From Catenisphaera adipataccumulans (GTDB lineage: Bacteria > Bacillota_I > Bacilli_A > Erysipelotrichales > Erysipelotrichaceae), in NCBI RefSeq assembly GCF_014202755.1, contig NZ_JACHHK010000009.1:1-64000 (forward strand): a DNA stretch of 64,000 bases, written 5' to 3'. The notes beneath the pieces are model-generated. The model searched no databases, was not told where the DNA came from, and was given only the letters and a program-made list of their open reading frames with translations. Position 1 is the first letter of the stretch. Every line of letters starts with the position of its first letter. The translations under genes were made by a program, and so were the position numbers. Positions 25,692 through 33,653 of the stretch are shown here, piece after piece.

Positions 25692-26246
25692 ATGCCAAAA
25701 CCAATTGAACGCGAATTAAAAATTTTAGTACAGCCTGATCAATATGAAAAAATAATCCATTCATATGATTTTACCAAACCATGGCAGCAGACGAATACAT
25801 ATTATGATACCAAAAATGGTTATATTCATTCATTAGGCGGTGCAATGCGTATCCGAACGATCAATGACCGTCATATTTTTACCCTGAAGATCCGCACGGA
25901 TTCTATTACGCATATTGAATTGGAAAAAGATATCGAAGCTCATACGATTGATGAGATCCATGATCCAGAGATCCTTCATTGGCTGCAGGAATATCATATT
26001 CCAATTTCAGAAATGAACGTAATTACATCTTTTACGACAAAACGACAGACCTATACAACGGAATTCGCCGAAATTAGCGCGGATCATACGGTTTTTCCCG
26101 ATCATAGTGATTATGAAATTGAATATGAATATCGGAAAGAACACGATGGGATCTCCGTTTTTAATCAGATGTTACAGAAAGTCGGACTGACTTATACAAA
26201 AAACTGCCCCAGCAAGATTGCCAGGGCTTTGCATTATAATTTATGA
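25692..26246 (+). CDS. CYTH-domain triphosphate-tunnel protein (YjbK-like)
   Basis: 184 residues. The N-terminal motif IERELKILV matches the E-x-E-x-K signature of the CYTH fold except that the usual third residue is altered. The barrel strands with alternating charged residues (AMRIRTIN, FTLKIRTDS, HIELEKDIE, YEIEYEYRKEHD) fit a triphosphate tunnel metalloenzyme. Such proteins hydrolyse inorganic triphosphate or similar substrates; the substrate is not predictable. ATG at 25692 with GAGGTG six bases upstream is chosen over an in-frame GTG at 25683. The 3' end overlaps the convergent coiled-coil gene by 13 bases. Confidence 0.88.
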   Translation: MPKPIERELKILVQPDQYEKIIHSYDFTKPWQQTNTYYDTKNGYIHSLGGAMRIRTINDRHIFTLKIRTDSITHIELEKDIEAHTIDEIHDPEILHWLQEYHIPISEMNVITSFTTKRQTYTTEFAEISADHTVFPDHSDYEIEYEYRKEHDGISVFNQMLQKVGLTYTKNCPSKIARALHYNL

Positions 26247-26824
26247 GTGAGCCGGTAGAAGAAAGATTTTGAATTATATTCTTCTTTCTGTCTTTTTAAT
26301 TCATTTAATTCAGATTCCAAAGATTCCATTTGACCGGATTTTTCTTCCAGATCTTTTTTTTCATTCTCTAATTTTTCTTTCTCATCCTTCAGAGTCTGAT
26401 TTTCAGATTCTAATTCAGATATCCGATCATCTTTTTGTTGGTTCTCTAATAAAAATGTTTGTTTACTCTTTTCCAGCTCTAGAGATAATCTTTCTTTATA
26501 TAATTCTTCGATTTTATCCATTGATTTTTGTTTCTCTTCCAGAACGGCTTTGAGCTTTTCGTTTTCATACCGCAATTCGGTTTCTACAGGAGAAACTTCG
26601 TGTTTTTCTTTTCTAAAATACTTAGAAAGTTTCTCTACGCCCTCTGCCTTGATCGTGATCCGCCGCGTCTTAGGATTCTTGTATTTATATCCAGCATCCG
26701 GATAATTCTTCACCAATTTCGCAACAGCTTTATCGACTGTGTTTCTGGACTTCGAAAACATTTCGCATATTTCAGCGATTTCCATATCATAATAGACTTC
26801 AACCGGTTGATTTGAATCCTGCAT
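26234..26824 (-). CDS. Helix-turn-helix / coiled-coil protein with C-terminal amphipathic tail (RocS-like architecture)
   Basis: 196 residues from ATG 26824 (GAGGGTG six bases upstream; an in-frame GTG lies at 26833). Residues ~8-65 form a winged-helix-like DNA-binding domain: EIAEICEMFSKSRNTVDKAVAKL, then a basic KNPKTRRITIKAEG. Residues ~75-180 are an almost uninterrupted E/K/L-rich coiled coil. The last residues SKSFFYRLTHKL could form a short amphipathic or membrane-touching helix. This three-part design matches the DUF536-type proteins and the pneumococcal chromosome-segregation factor RocS; RacA of Bacillus is an alternative analogue. The gene faces away from a 700-bp AT-rich block full of TCATATGA palindromes, a plausible binding site. 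Function is inferred, not shown. Confidence 0.75.
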   Translation of the reverse strand: MQDSNQPVEVYYDMEIAEICEMFSKSRNTVDKAVAKLVKNYPDAGYKYKNPKTRRITIKAEGVEKLSKYFRKEKHEVSPVETELRYENEKLKAVLEEKQKSMDKIEELYKERLSLELEKSKQTFLLENQQKDDRISELESENQTLKDEKEKLENEKKDLEEKSGQMESLESELNELKRQKEEYNSKSFFYRLTHKL

Positions 26825-26833
26825 CCTTTTCAC

Positions 26834-27528
26834 CCTCTAATCATGCATCCGTTTGTTCAGATTTAAATCCTATGAACAGTCATACCCTAATTTTCTGTTC
26901 ATATTCTATTCCGATTTCTAGCGTGCATGTTAATCTTACCATCATATGAAAATGGAATCAATAAAATTTCTGATTTTTTTCAATCATATGAATATATTTT
27001 TTCAATATACTCGATGATTTTGGATTCATATGAAATATAAATATCAATTTCTTCCTATTCATATGAATATTTATCTTATTTTTTAATCATATTTCTTTCA
27101 TGTGATTGTTCACATTATAGAAATAGCATGATTTTTTATTAAATTTTCCGTTCATATTGACATTATTCATGAGAATATGATGTTCATATATTTTTACAAA
27201 TGTCTATTTATAGATAAATTTTTCATGATTTGATGATTCATATAATTATTGGAAAATTTCCCTCATTCTAGTCAATATATTCAATAACTATTTACTCTTT
27301 ATTAGTGATTTCACTTTGTTTGCATTTTTTTAACTATTACAATCTATTTATACTAAGTTTTATCTTCAATATAATTTTACTGTGATTTAACTTATACGTA
27401 CAAGTACGAATGAAATTCGTTATTTCTGCATTAAATATAAAAATCATATGAAGAGAATACTCGAGATCCTTTTCATATGATCATGTAAAATCCTTCTGAT
27501 TATTCATATATTTATCATGTGAAACGTC
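26834..27528. repeat. AT-rich non-coding block with phased TCATATGA palindromes
   Basis: About 695 bases without a credible gene, far richer in A+T than its surroundings. Perfect TCATATGA occurs at 26942, 26984, 27026, 27059, 27444 and 27473. The first three are 42 bases apart and the next 33. Near-matches (TCATAT at 27087, TCATGTGA at 27098 and 27514, TTCATATTGA at 27151, TCATATA at 27184, 27238 and 27503) fill the gaps. The spacing of about four helical turns suggests a protein-binding array. It lies between the coiled-coil gene and recR, 13 kb from oriC. Confidence 0.7.
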
Positions 27529-28113
27529 CTATTTACGTCCCTGAAAGGCTCTGAGCAGGGTTAAACTGTCTGTATAATCTAAATGTCCGCCAATCGGAAT
27601 ACCATATGCCAATCGTGTGATTTTTACTTTATCTTTCAGAAGCTTTTCGATATATAAGGCGGTTGTTTCGCCATCCATCGTTGGATCCGTCGCCAGGATC
27701 ACTTCTTGTGTTTCCTCATTGATCCGATCCAATAAGGATTGGATATTCAGCTGATCGGGAAGAATGCCTTTTTTCATGTTTATGGTTCCATTTAAGACAT
27801 GGTACACGCCATTGTATTCCTGCATTGATTCAATGGCTGCAATATCTTTCGGACTTTCTACAACACAGATCATATTCCGATTCCGATCAGGATCCGCACA
27901 AATTGAACATTTTTCTCCGCTGCTCAGATTTCCACAAATCTTACAACGCTGTATTCCTGTTTTCATATGATTCATTGCATCCAGAAAGTCGTTTAACGTT
28001 TCCGGGTCCCAATCCAGCATCGTATAGGCATAACGCTCTGCTGTCTTCGCACCAACACCAGGAAGCTTCTGAAAGGCCTGAATCAAGTCATTAAATTTTT
28101 TTGGATAATTCAT
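27529..28113 (-). CDS. recR: Recombination mediator protein RecR
   Basis: 194 residues. RecR works with RecF/RecO to load RecA at gaps. It has the helix-hairpin-helix LPGVGAKTAERYAY, the zinc finger CKICGNLSSGEKCSIC, and the TOPRIM segment (VVESPKDIAAIES to ILATDPTMDGETTALYIEK). It follows dnaX by three bases, the conserved dnaX-recR pair; the YbaB nucleoid protein usually encoded between them is missing here. Confidence 0.97.
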   Translation of the reverse strand: MNYPKKFNDLIQAFQKLPGVGAKTAERYAYTMLDWDPETLNDFLDAMNHMKTGIQRCKICGNLSSGEKCSICADPDRNRNMICVVESPKDIAAIESMQEYNGVYHVLNGTINMKKGILPDQLNIQSLLDRINEETQEVILATDPTMDGETTALYIEKLLKDKVKITRLAYGIPIGGHLDYTDSLTLLRAFQGRK

Positions 28114-28116
28114 AGA

Positions 28117-29871
28117 TCAATCTTCCTCCACTTTCAGATTCGGAAATATCTTCTTTAATTCATTCTCTTCTGTATTTTCCGGCTTCTTTTCCTCTTCCAT
28201 AGGAACAGTCACATCAACCGGGGAAGGGAGGGTCCCTTCTTTCATCCTTTTCACAAAATCTTTTGTGACACGTTGTTTCTGATTCATATCAATCGCGAAG
28301 ATCTTTTTCGGCTTGCCAATTAATTTCTTCATAAAAGGTGCATAGGATTCTTTTTCCTCCGTCAGATTGATTTCGTTGGCTTCCATCTCTGTATTCACAC
28401 AAATCAGCAGATAATGATCAGATGCTGCGAATATCGATGAGGTATTAAGTGAACCAGCATACTTTCCATAATCTGGATCGGTCTGATAAAGGATACGATC
28501 TTCATATTTGTATTCATCTTCTTTTCTGATTTTCTTATCCGATCCTACTAACAGCTGCAGGATGTATTCATCGTCAAATATGATTTTATGATTCGGAATT
28601 TCTGACTGTTTCAATGTTTCACGTGAAACATCAGATTCTGCTTTACTGTCCTTTTTCGCTATTTTATTGGCTTTTTTGGCCTTTTTCTCAATTATTTCTG
28701 ACTTATCAGATGTTGATTCATGTGACTTTGAAGCTGTATTCGCATGGTTTGAATATCTGATTTCAGATTTTTCTGCTGCTTTCTCATGTTCATATGATTG
28801 AGAAATCAACTTTAATAACGCAGTTTCCAGGTAATCCAGCACATTCGATGCATACGGATATTTATTGTATGTATCCATTAGTTCATCCAACAAACGAATG
28901 CGGAAGGGAAGAGGGGAAGCCGCCATATATTTCTGCACCACTGATTTTGAACGTTCGCCGACCAATGTCGAATTCGGAGAATAATCCAAAATAATACTTT
29001 CCTTTAATAGTGATATAAAATCTGACGTGAGTCGTTTCATATCCATCCCACGCTCATAAGCATCCTGCAGATTTCGGATCACATCCTCTACATCCTGCTG
29101 GTACAACTTTTCAAATAAAGAACCAATATCTTCTTTTGTCAGGATACCGTAGATTTGACGAACATCATCCACATGGATCTTGTTTTCACAATATGCACGG
29201 CATTGATCCAAAATGGATAATGCGTCGCGCATGCCGCCGTCGCTCAAAAGGGCAATCAAAGAAACCGCTTCGTCTTCGATGGCAATTTTCTCTTGTTCAC
29301 AAATCACATGAATACGATATTCGATATCTTTTTGACTGACCTTCGTAAAATCAAATCGCTGGCAGCGGGAAATGATGGTCGGCAGTACTTTGTTTGGTTC
29401 CGTCGTCGCAAAAACAAAGACGACATGTTCCGGCGGTTCTTCGATGGTCTTCAGCAGAGCATTCAAAGCGCTCGCTGTCATCATATGAACCTCATCAATA
29501 ATATAAACTTTGTATTTTCCTTCCATCGGTGCATATTTCACACGATCGATCAGATTACGGACTTCGTCGACACCGTTATTTGATGCGGCATCGATCTCAA
29601 TGATATCCGGATGACTGCCGTTCAAGGCCATCCGACAATTTTCACAATGACCGCAGGGGCGATCGTTGTTTTCGGATGTACAGTTTAATGTACGGGCGAA
29701 AATCTTCGCAATGGATGTTTTTCCCGTACCGCGCGGGCCGCAGAATAAATACGCATGGGCAATTCGATTCTGTACCACTGCATTTTTCAATGTCTGCACG
29801 ATATGCCGCTGGCCTACAACTTCATCAAATGTAGCCGGTCGATATTTACGATATAACGCTTGATACGCCAT
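28117..29871 (-). CDS. dnaX: DNA polymerase III subunit gamma/tau
   Basis: 584 residues, the clamp-loader ATPase. Walker A GPRGTGKTSIAK (~residues 46-57), zinc module (Cys in TLNCTSENNDRPCGHCENC), Walker B VYIIDEVHMM, and sensor/arginine-finger PTIISRCQRFDF. Domains I-III end near 360. A K/S-rich, low-complexity linker (~375-420) leads to a divergent C-terminal tau domain. Runs of AAA/AAG lysine codons occur in the linker, where frameshifting to a short gamma form happens in some bacteria, but no canonical slippery heptamer in frame was confirmed. A perfect parS site lies inside the linker-coding region. Confidence 0.96.
   Translation of the reverse strand: MAYQALYRKYRPATFDEVVGQRHIVQTLKNAVVQNRIAHAYLFCGPRGTGKTSIAKIFARTLNCTSENNDRPCGHCENCRMALNGSHPDIIEIDAASNNGVDEVRNLIDRVKYAPMEGKYKVYIIDEVHMMTASALNALLKTIEEPPEHVVFVFATTEPNKVLPTIISRCQRFDFTKVSQKDIEYRIHVICEQEKIAIEDEAVSLIALLSDGGMRDALSILDQCRAYCENKIHVDDVRQIYGILTKEDIGSLFEKLYQQDVEDVIRNLQDAYERGMDMKRLTSDFISLLKESIILDYSPNSTLVGERSKSVVQKYMAASPLPFRIRLLDELMDTYNKYPYASNVLDYLETALLKLISQSYEHEKAAEKSEIRYSNHANTASKSHESTSDKSEIIEKKAKKANKIAKKDSKAESDVSRETLKQSEIPNHKIIFDDEYILQLLVGSDKKIRKEDEYKYEDRILYQTDPDYGKYAGSLNTSSIFAASDHYLLICVNTEMEANEINLTEEKESYAPFMKKLIGKPKKIFAIDMNQKQRVTKDFVKRMKEGTLPSPVDVTVPMEEEKKPENTEENELKKIFPNLKVEED
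28615..28630. other. parS centromere-like site (ParB binding), perfect consensus
   Basis: TGTTTCACGTGAAACA, identical to the 16-base palindromic parS consensus of Firmicutes. It lies within dnaX about 12-14 kb from oriC. The cognate parA/parB genes are at the right end of the window. Confidence 0.95.
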
Positions 29872-29896
29872 AAGACACCTGCTTTCTCGTGAGACT

Positions 29897-29905
29897 ATTA
29901 TAACA
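29897..29905 (-). promoter_or_regulatory. Extended -10 promoter of dnaX-recR
   Basis: Minus-strand TGT-TATAAT about 26 bases before the dnaX ATG, which is itself preceded by AGGTG. Confidence 0.6.
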
Positions 29906-29918
29906 TGTTCTTTGCATA

Positions 29919-29957
29919 CAAAAAGAAACGGTCACGATTTCTTTTGTTTCCGTTTCT
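29919..29957 (-). terminator. Probable terminator of tadA
   Basis: AGAAACGG / CCGTTTCT arms (29924-29931 and 29950-29957) around the tadA stop, with a short T-run downstream on the minus strand. The loop is 18 bases, so the call is moderate. Confidence 0.5.
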
Positions 29958-30393
29958 CTTTGAAAAATTCCTTCAGGAGATCACTGCATTCCTCCTGGCA
30001 GATGCCGCTGCTGACTTCTGGATAGTGATTAAATCCTTTGACCTTTAACAAGTCCGTACAAGATCCCATACATCCGCCTTTCGGATCATAGGCGCCGAAT
30101 ATCACCCGACGGATCCGTGATTGAATGATTGCTCCGGTGCACATCGGACAAGGCTCCAAAGTCACATATAAATCACAATTCTCCAGCCGCCATGTCCCCA
30201 ATTTCCGACACGCTTTTTGAATGGCTAAAATTTCGGCATGGGCCGTGCTTAACTGTTTGATCTCGCGTTGATTATATGCCCGGGATATGATTTTCCCATC
30301 GTGAACGATAATGCAGCCAATCGGAACTTCATCTTTTTCTGCTGCTTTTTTGGCCTGTTTGATGGCTTGTTTCATCCATTGTTCATCTGTCAT
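29932..30393 (-). CDS. tadA: tRNA-specific adenosine deaminase TadA
   Basis: 153 residues. Deaminates A34 to inosine in tRNA-Arg(ACG). Zinc-deaminase motifs HAEILAIQKA (His ligand and catalytic Glu) and PCPMCTGAIIQSR are intact, and GCMGSCTDLLKVKGFNHYPEV matches TadA rather than generic cytidine deaminases. The chosen ATG (30393) begins MTDEQWMKQAI, as in the family. A TATAAT ends six bases upstream, so the mRNA may be leaderless; the alternative ATG at 30411 would lie upstream of that -10. Divergent from the SRP RNA gene. Confidence 0.94.
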   Translation of the reverse strand: MTDEQWMKQAIKQAKKAAEKDEVPIGCIIVHDGKIISRAYNQREIKQLSTAHAEILAIQKACRKLGTWRLENCDLYVTLEPCPMCTGAIIQSRIRRVIFGAYDPKGGCMGSCTDLLKVKGFNHYPEVSSGICQEECSDLLKEFFKEKRKQKKS

Positions 30394-30414
30394 ATTTGTA
30401 TTATACCCCATACC

Positions 30415-30443
30415 TTTACAAATTCTTTATTTCTTGATAAAAT
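30415..30443 (+). promoter_or_regulatory. Promoter of the SRP RNA gene
   Basis: TTTACA (30415-30420), a 17-base spacer and TAAAAT (30438-30443). It predicts the RNA start near 30450. Confidence 0.75.
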
Positions 30444-30449
30444 GATTGC

Positions 30450-30535
30450 GCTACTACAATGACATCTTGTGAATCAGGTCAGGATGGGAACATAGCAGCC
30501 TTAAGCAGGCGCTGTCATGTGTAGTAGTTCTTTTT
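30450..30535 (+). ncRNA. ffs: Signal recognition particle RNA (4.5S-type, small bacterial)
   Basis: The conserved Ffh-binding domain is readable: CAGGTCAGG, GGGAACA, AGCAGCCTTAAGCAG, with the GGAA-type tetraloop replaced by a related purine loop. The ends pair (GCTACTACAATGACA with TGTCATGTGTAGTAG), giving a single hairpin of ~85 bases. A T-run follows directly. It guides Ffh in co-translational membrane targeting. The small size lacks an Alu domain, unlike Bacillus scRNA. Confidence 0.93.
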
Positions 30536-30545
30536 TTTGCTTATG

Positions 30546-30580
30546 AAAAAGCTTGATCATATGATCAAGCCTTTCTTTTT
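30546..30580. terminator. Bidirectional terminator between SRP RNA and trpB2
   Basis: Perfect palindrome GCTTGATCAT/ATGATCAAGC (30551-30570), with A-run on the left and T-run on the right. Confidence 0.8.
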
Positions 30581-31950
30581 TATCGATTGATTTTCGGTAA
30601 CTTTTTAAAGCTTTCTTCCAGCTCTTCATCGGTTGGAATGTAGTCTTTCATCGTACCGTCGTTATAAGCCTCATAGGCCGTCATATCAAAATAACCCGTT
30701 CCCGTTAAACCGAATACGATGGTCTTCGCTTCACCGGTCTCTTTGCATTTGAGTGCTTCATCAATTGCTGCGCGGATCGCGTGACTGCTTTCCGGTGCCG
30801 GCAGGATGCCTTCAATACGCGCAAATTGTTCCGCTGCCGCAAAGACAGATGTCTGTTCTTCCGACACAGCTTCCATGTATCCGTCATGATACAGCTGCGA
30901 TAGGATCGGACTCATACCATGGTAGCGCAGACCGCCCGCATGGTTCGGAGAAGGAATGAAATCATAACCCAGCGTATACATCTTTGCCAGCGGTGTGACC
31001 ATGCCCGTATCGCAGAAGTCATAAGCAAATTTACCGCGGGTAAAGCTCGGGCAGGAAGCCAGTTCGACCGCAATGATCCGGTAATCTTTTTCGCCGCGTA
31101 ATTTCTCACCCATAAAAGGTGCGATCAATCCGCCCAAGTTAGAGCCGCCGCCGGCACAGCCGATGATAATATCCGGTTCAATGCCATATTTCTTCAATGC
31201 CGTCTGGGTTTCCAATCCGATCACAGACTGATGCAGAACGACCTGATTCAGTACGCTGCCCAGTACATAACGATAACCTTCATGCGTTGTCGCATCTTCA
31301 ACGGCTTCAGAAATTGCACAGCCTAAGCTGCCGGTCGTACCTGGATGTTCCGCATTGATCTTTCGGCCAACTTCTGTATTCATCGATGGGGAAGGGGTGA
31401 CCGTCGCACCATAGGTCCGCATCACTTCACGACGGAATGGTTTTTGTTCATAGGAAACTTTTACCATATAGACACGGCAGTCCAAATGGAAATAGGCACA
31501 TGCCATTGATAAAGCAGTTCCCCATTGACCTGCACCAGTCTCTGTCGTGACGCCTTTCAGCCCTTGCTTCTTTGCATAATATGCCTGTGCAATGGAAGAA
31601 TTCAGCTTGTGGCTGCCGCTGGTGTTGTTGCCTTCAAACTTATAATAAATCTTTGCCGGTGTATCCAGCGCTTTTTCCAGATGGTATGCCCGACACAGCG
31701 GAGAAGGACGGTAGGTCTTATAATATTCCTGGATTTCTTCAGGAATATCAAAGAACGGCGTATCATTGTCTAATTCCTGACGGATCAGATCGTCACAAAA
31801 TACCGGCCGCAGATCTTCAAACTGCATGACTTCGCCCGTACCTGGATTTAATAACGGCGCCGGTTTATTTTTCATATCCGCACGGACGTTGTACCACTGT
31901 TTCGGAATTTCATCTTCTGATAAATAAATTTTGTTTGGAATTTTTTTCAT
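30580..31950 (-). CDS. TrpB2-type tryptophan synthase beta-like PLP enzyme
   Basis: 456 residues. Fold type II PLP enzyme of the TrpB2 class. The PLP lysine motif is EGNNTSGSHKLNSS (~residue 105); TETGAGQWGTALS carries the catalytic Glu; GCAGGGSNLGG binds the phosphate. The N-terminal PKQWYNVRADM is typical of TrpB2. No trpA or other trp genes are nearby, so it may condense indole (or another nucleophile) with serine or phosphoserine as a stand-alone salvage enzyme. The start at 31950 (MKKIPNKIYLSEDEIPKQ) is chosen by family alignment; a weak GGAG/GAGAGA lies upstream. Confidence 0.93.
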   Translation of the reverse strand: MKKIPNKIYLSEDEIPKQWYNVRADMKNKPAPLLNPGTGEVMQFEDLRPVFCDDLIRQELDNDTPFFDIPEEIQEYYKTYRPSPLCRAYHLEKALDTPAKIYYKFEGNNTSGSHKLNSSIAQAYYAKKQGLKGVTTETGAGQWGTALSMACAYFHLDCRVYMVKVSYEQKPFRREVMRTYGATVTPSPSMNTEVGRKINAEHPGTTGSLGCAISEAVEDATTHEGYRYVLGSVLNQVVLHQSVIGLETQTALKKYGIEPDIIIGCAGGGSNLGGLIAPFMGEKLRGEKDYRIIAVELASCPSFTRGKFAYDFCDTGMVTPLAKMYTLGYDFIPSPNHAGGLRYHGMSPILSQLYHDGYMEAVSEEQTSVFAAAEQFARIEGILPAPESSHAIRAAIDEALKCKETGEAKTIVFGLTGTGYFDMTAYEAYNDGTMKDYIPTDEELEESFKKLPKINR

Positions 31951-32036
31951 TAAAAAAATCTCTCTTTCTCCTTCAATGAAAACATGATTTTCAATAAATG
32001 TCAAAGTTTTCAGAAACAAAAAAGACTGATTTTACA

Positions 32037-33326
32037 TCAGTCTTTCGGTACTAATTTTTCTGTTCCGCCCATATACGGCTGCAGCGGCTTTGGAATCAAA
32101 ACGGTGCCGTCTTCCTGCAAGTTATTTTCCAGGAATGCGATCAACATCCGCGGCGGAGCAACACATGTATTGTTCAACGTATGGGCAAAATACTTCTTAC
32201 CGTCTTTGCCTTTGACACGGATCCGTAAACGGCGTGCCTGGGCATCGGTCAAATTCGAACAGCTGCCGACTTCAAAGTATTTCTTCTGACGCGGCGACCA
32301 AGCTTCCACATCGACCGATTTGGATTTCAGATCAGCCAGATCTCCGGAGCAGCATTCAAGCGTACGAACCGGAATATCCAGCGAGCGGAAGAATTCTACC
32401 GTATTCATATACAGCTTCTTAAACCATGCTTTGCTTTCTTCCGGTTTACAAACCACGATCATTTCCTGTTTTTCAAACTGATGGATCCGGTAGACACCGC
32501 GTTCTTCAATGCCGTGTGCACCTTTTTCCTTACGGAAACACGGTGAATAGGATGTCAATGTGTACGGCAGTTTTTCTTCATCCAAGATCGTATCGATAAA
32601 TTTACCAATCATGGAATGTTCGCTGGTTCCGATCAAATAAAGATCTTCACCTTCGATCTTATACATCATGCCATCCATTTCTTCAAAAGACATCACACCG
32701 TCAACGACTGCGCTGCGGATCATGAACGGCGGGACCACATACGTAAAACCTTTGTTGATCATGAAATCACGTGCATAACTTAAGATCGATGAATGCAGAC
32801 GGGCGATGTCTCCCATTAAATAATAGAAACCATTGCCGGCCACACGTCTGGCACTGTCCAGATCGATACCGTCAAATTTTTCCATAATTTCTGTATGATA
32901 AGGAATTTCAAAATCCGGAACAGCGGGTTCACCGAAGCGTTCCAATTCGACATTCTCGCTGTCATCCTTACCGATCGGAACCGTATCCTCGATCATGTTC
33001 GGGATCATCATCATCTTTTTATGAACAGATTCCCGCAAGGCATTTTCTTTTGTTTCCAAAGCTTCCAGTTCATCGGCCATCTCTGTCACGCGATTTTTGA
33101 TTTCCTGGGCTTCTTCTTTTTTGCCCTGACCAATCAGCATACCAATTTTCTTGGATATCTTTTTCCGCTGTGCACGCAGATCATCTGCATGCTGCTGGGT
33201 CTGACGAAGATCCTTATCTTCTTTTAAAACTTCATTGACCAAGTGAACTTTTGAATCCTGGAATTTTTTCTTCATGTTTTCTTTGACTAAATCCGGATTC
33301 TCACGCACAAATTTGATGTCTAACAT
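32037..33326 (-). CDS. serS: Seryl-tRNA synthetase
   Basis: 429 residues from ATG 33326. An N-terminal two-helix coiled-coil arm (about 25-110) that grips the tRNA-Ser long variable arm precedes the class II core. Motif 2 is FRKEKGAHGIEERGVYRIHQFEKQE. Motif 3 reads NNTCVAPPRMLIAFLENN instead of the usual bacterial GSGLAVGRTLVAILEN, although the key Arg is kept. The block SVDVEAWSPRQKKYFEVGSCSNLTDAQARRL also looks like archaeal-type SerRS. It may therefore be a laterally acquired form (inference from memory of the families). A T-box leader precedes it. Confidence 0.95.
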   Translation of the reverse strand: MLDIKFVRENPDLVKENMKKKFQDSKVHLVNEVLKEDKDLRQTQQHADDLRAQRKKISKKIGMLIGQGKKEEAQEIKNRVTEMADELEALETKENALRESVHKKMMMIPNMIEDTVPIGKDDSENVELERFGEPAVPDFEIPYHTEIMEKFDGIDLDSARRVAGNGFYYLMGDIARLHSSILSYARDFMINKGFTYVVPPFMIRSAVVDGVMSFEEMDGMMYKIEGEDLYLIGTSEHSMIGKFIDTILDEEKLPYTLTSYSPCFRKEKGAHGIEERGVYRIHQFEKQEMIVVCKPEESKAWFKKLYMNTVEFFRSLDIPVRTLECCSGDLADLKSKSVDVEAWSPRQKKYFEVGSCSNLTDAQARRLRIRVKGKDGKKYFAHTLNNTCVAPPRMLIAFLENNLQEDGTVLIPKPLQPYMGGTEKLVPKD

Positions 33327-33334
33327 TTCTTTTC

Positions 33335-33615
33335 CTCCAATAAAAAAGACTTCGCTCCACAAAGGGACGATGTCTCGCGTTGCCACCCTTTTTATCTTTC
33401 ATAAAAAGATCACTCTGCATGATAACGGTCTGTACCGGAATGAACTACTCTTTTCATCCATTCGTTCCAAGGGGCTTTTCATTCATTTCGCTTTCGATAT
33501 TTGCACCAGCCATATCGTCTCTGAAAAAGCCGAAATCAACTACTTTTCCTTATCAACACTTTCTTTATTTATATCATTCTTTCCAGCAGAATTCAAGAAT
33601 CGGATTTTCATATGA
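33335..33615 (-). promoter_or_regulatory. T-box riboswitch leader of serS
   Basis: On the minus strand the T-box core AGGGTGGCAACGCGAG (33374-33390 region) is followed by CGTCCCTTT and a terminator helix (AGACATCG...CGAAGTCT) with a T-run at about 33341-33375. Upstream, Stem I features are visible: an AGAGA bulge, the GGCTGGTG distal-loop sequence (33504-33511) and the Stem III motif CCGTTATC (33421-33428). Uncharged tRNA-Ser would stabilise the antiterminator and switch serS on. The specifier codon could not be assigned with confidence by eye. Confidence 0.93.
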
Positions 33616-33619
33616 GTGA

Positions 33620-33648
33620 AATAAAAATCCCGCTAAAACGGCGGGATC
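33620..33648 (-). terminator. Terminator of gyrA / end of the yaaA-recF-gyrB-gyrA operon
   Basis: ATCCCGC / GCGGGAT stem (33627-33647) followed on the minus strand by a T-rich stretch. Confidence 0.8.
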
Positions 33649-33653
33649 TTTGC

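Noticed and set aside
27511-27526. Possible second parS near recR (TTTATCATGTGAAACG)
   Set aside because: Four mismatches to the 16-base consensus; more likely a TCATGTGA variant of the AT-rich array.
26834-27528. AT-rich block as a second replication origin
   Set aside because: It contains no DnaA boxes of the type seen in oriC and no DnaA-trio, and the gene-strand pattern points to the dnaA region as the origin.
26834-27528. AT-rich block as a CRISPR array or phage attachment region
   Set aside because: The repeats are 8-base palindromes with irregular gaps, with no 25-40 base repeats, no cas genes, no integrase and no tRNA nearby.
28640-28720. Programmed frameshift in dnaX
   Set aside because: A-rich lysine codons are present, but I could not place a clear in-frame A-AAA-AAG heptamer with a downstream stem, so no gamma form is claimed.
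30551-30570. GCTTGATCATATGATCAAGC as a member of the TCATATGA array
   Set aside because: It contains the 8-mer, but the flanking A- and T-runs and position between converging transcripts explain it as a terminator.
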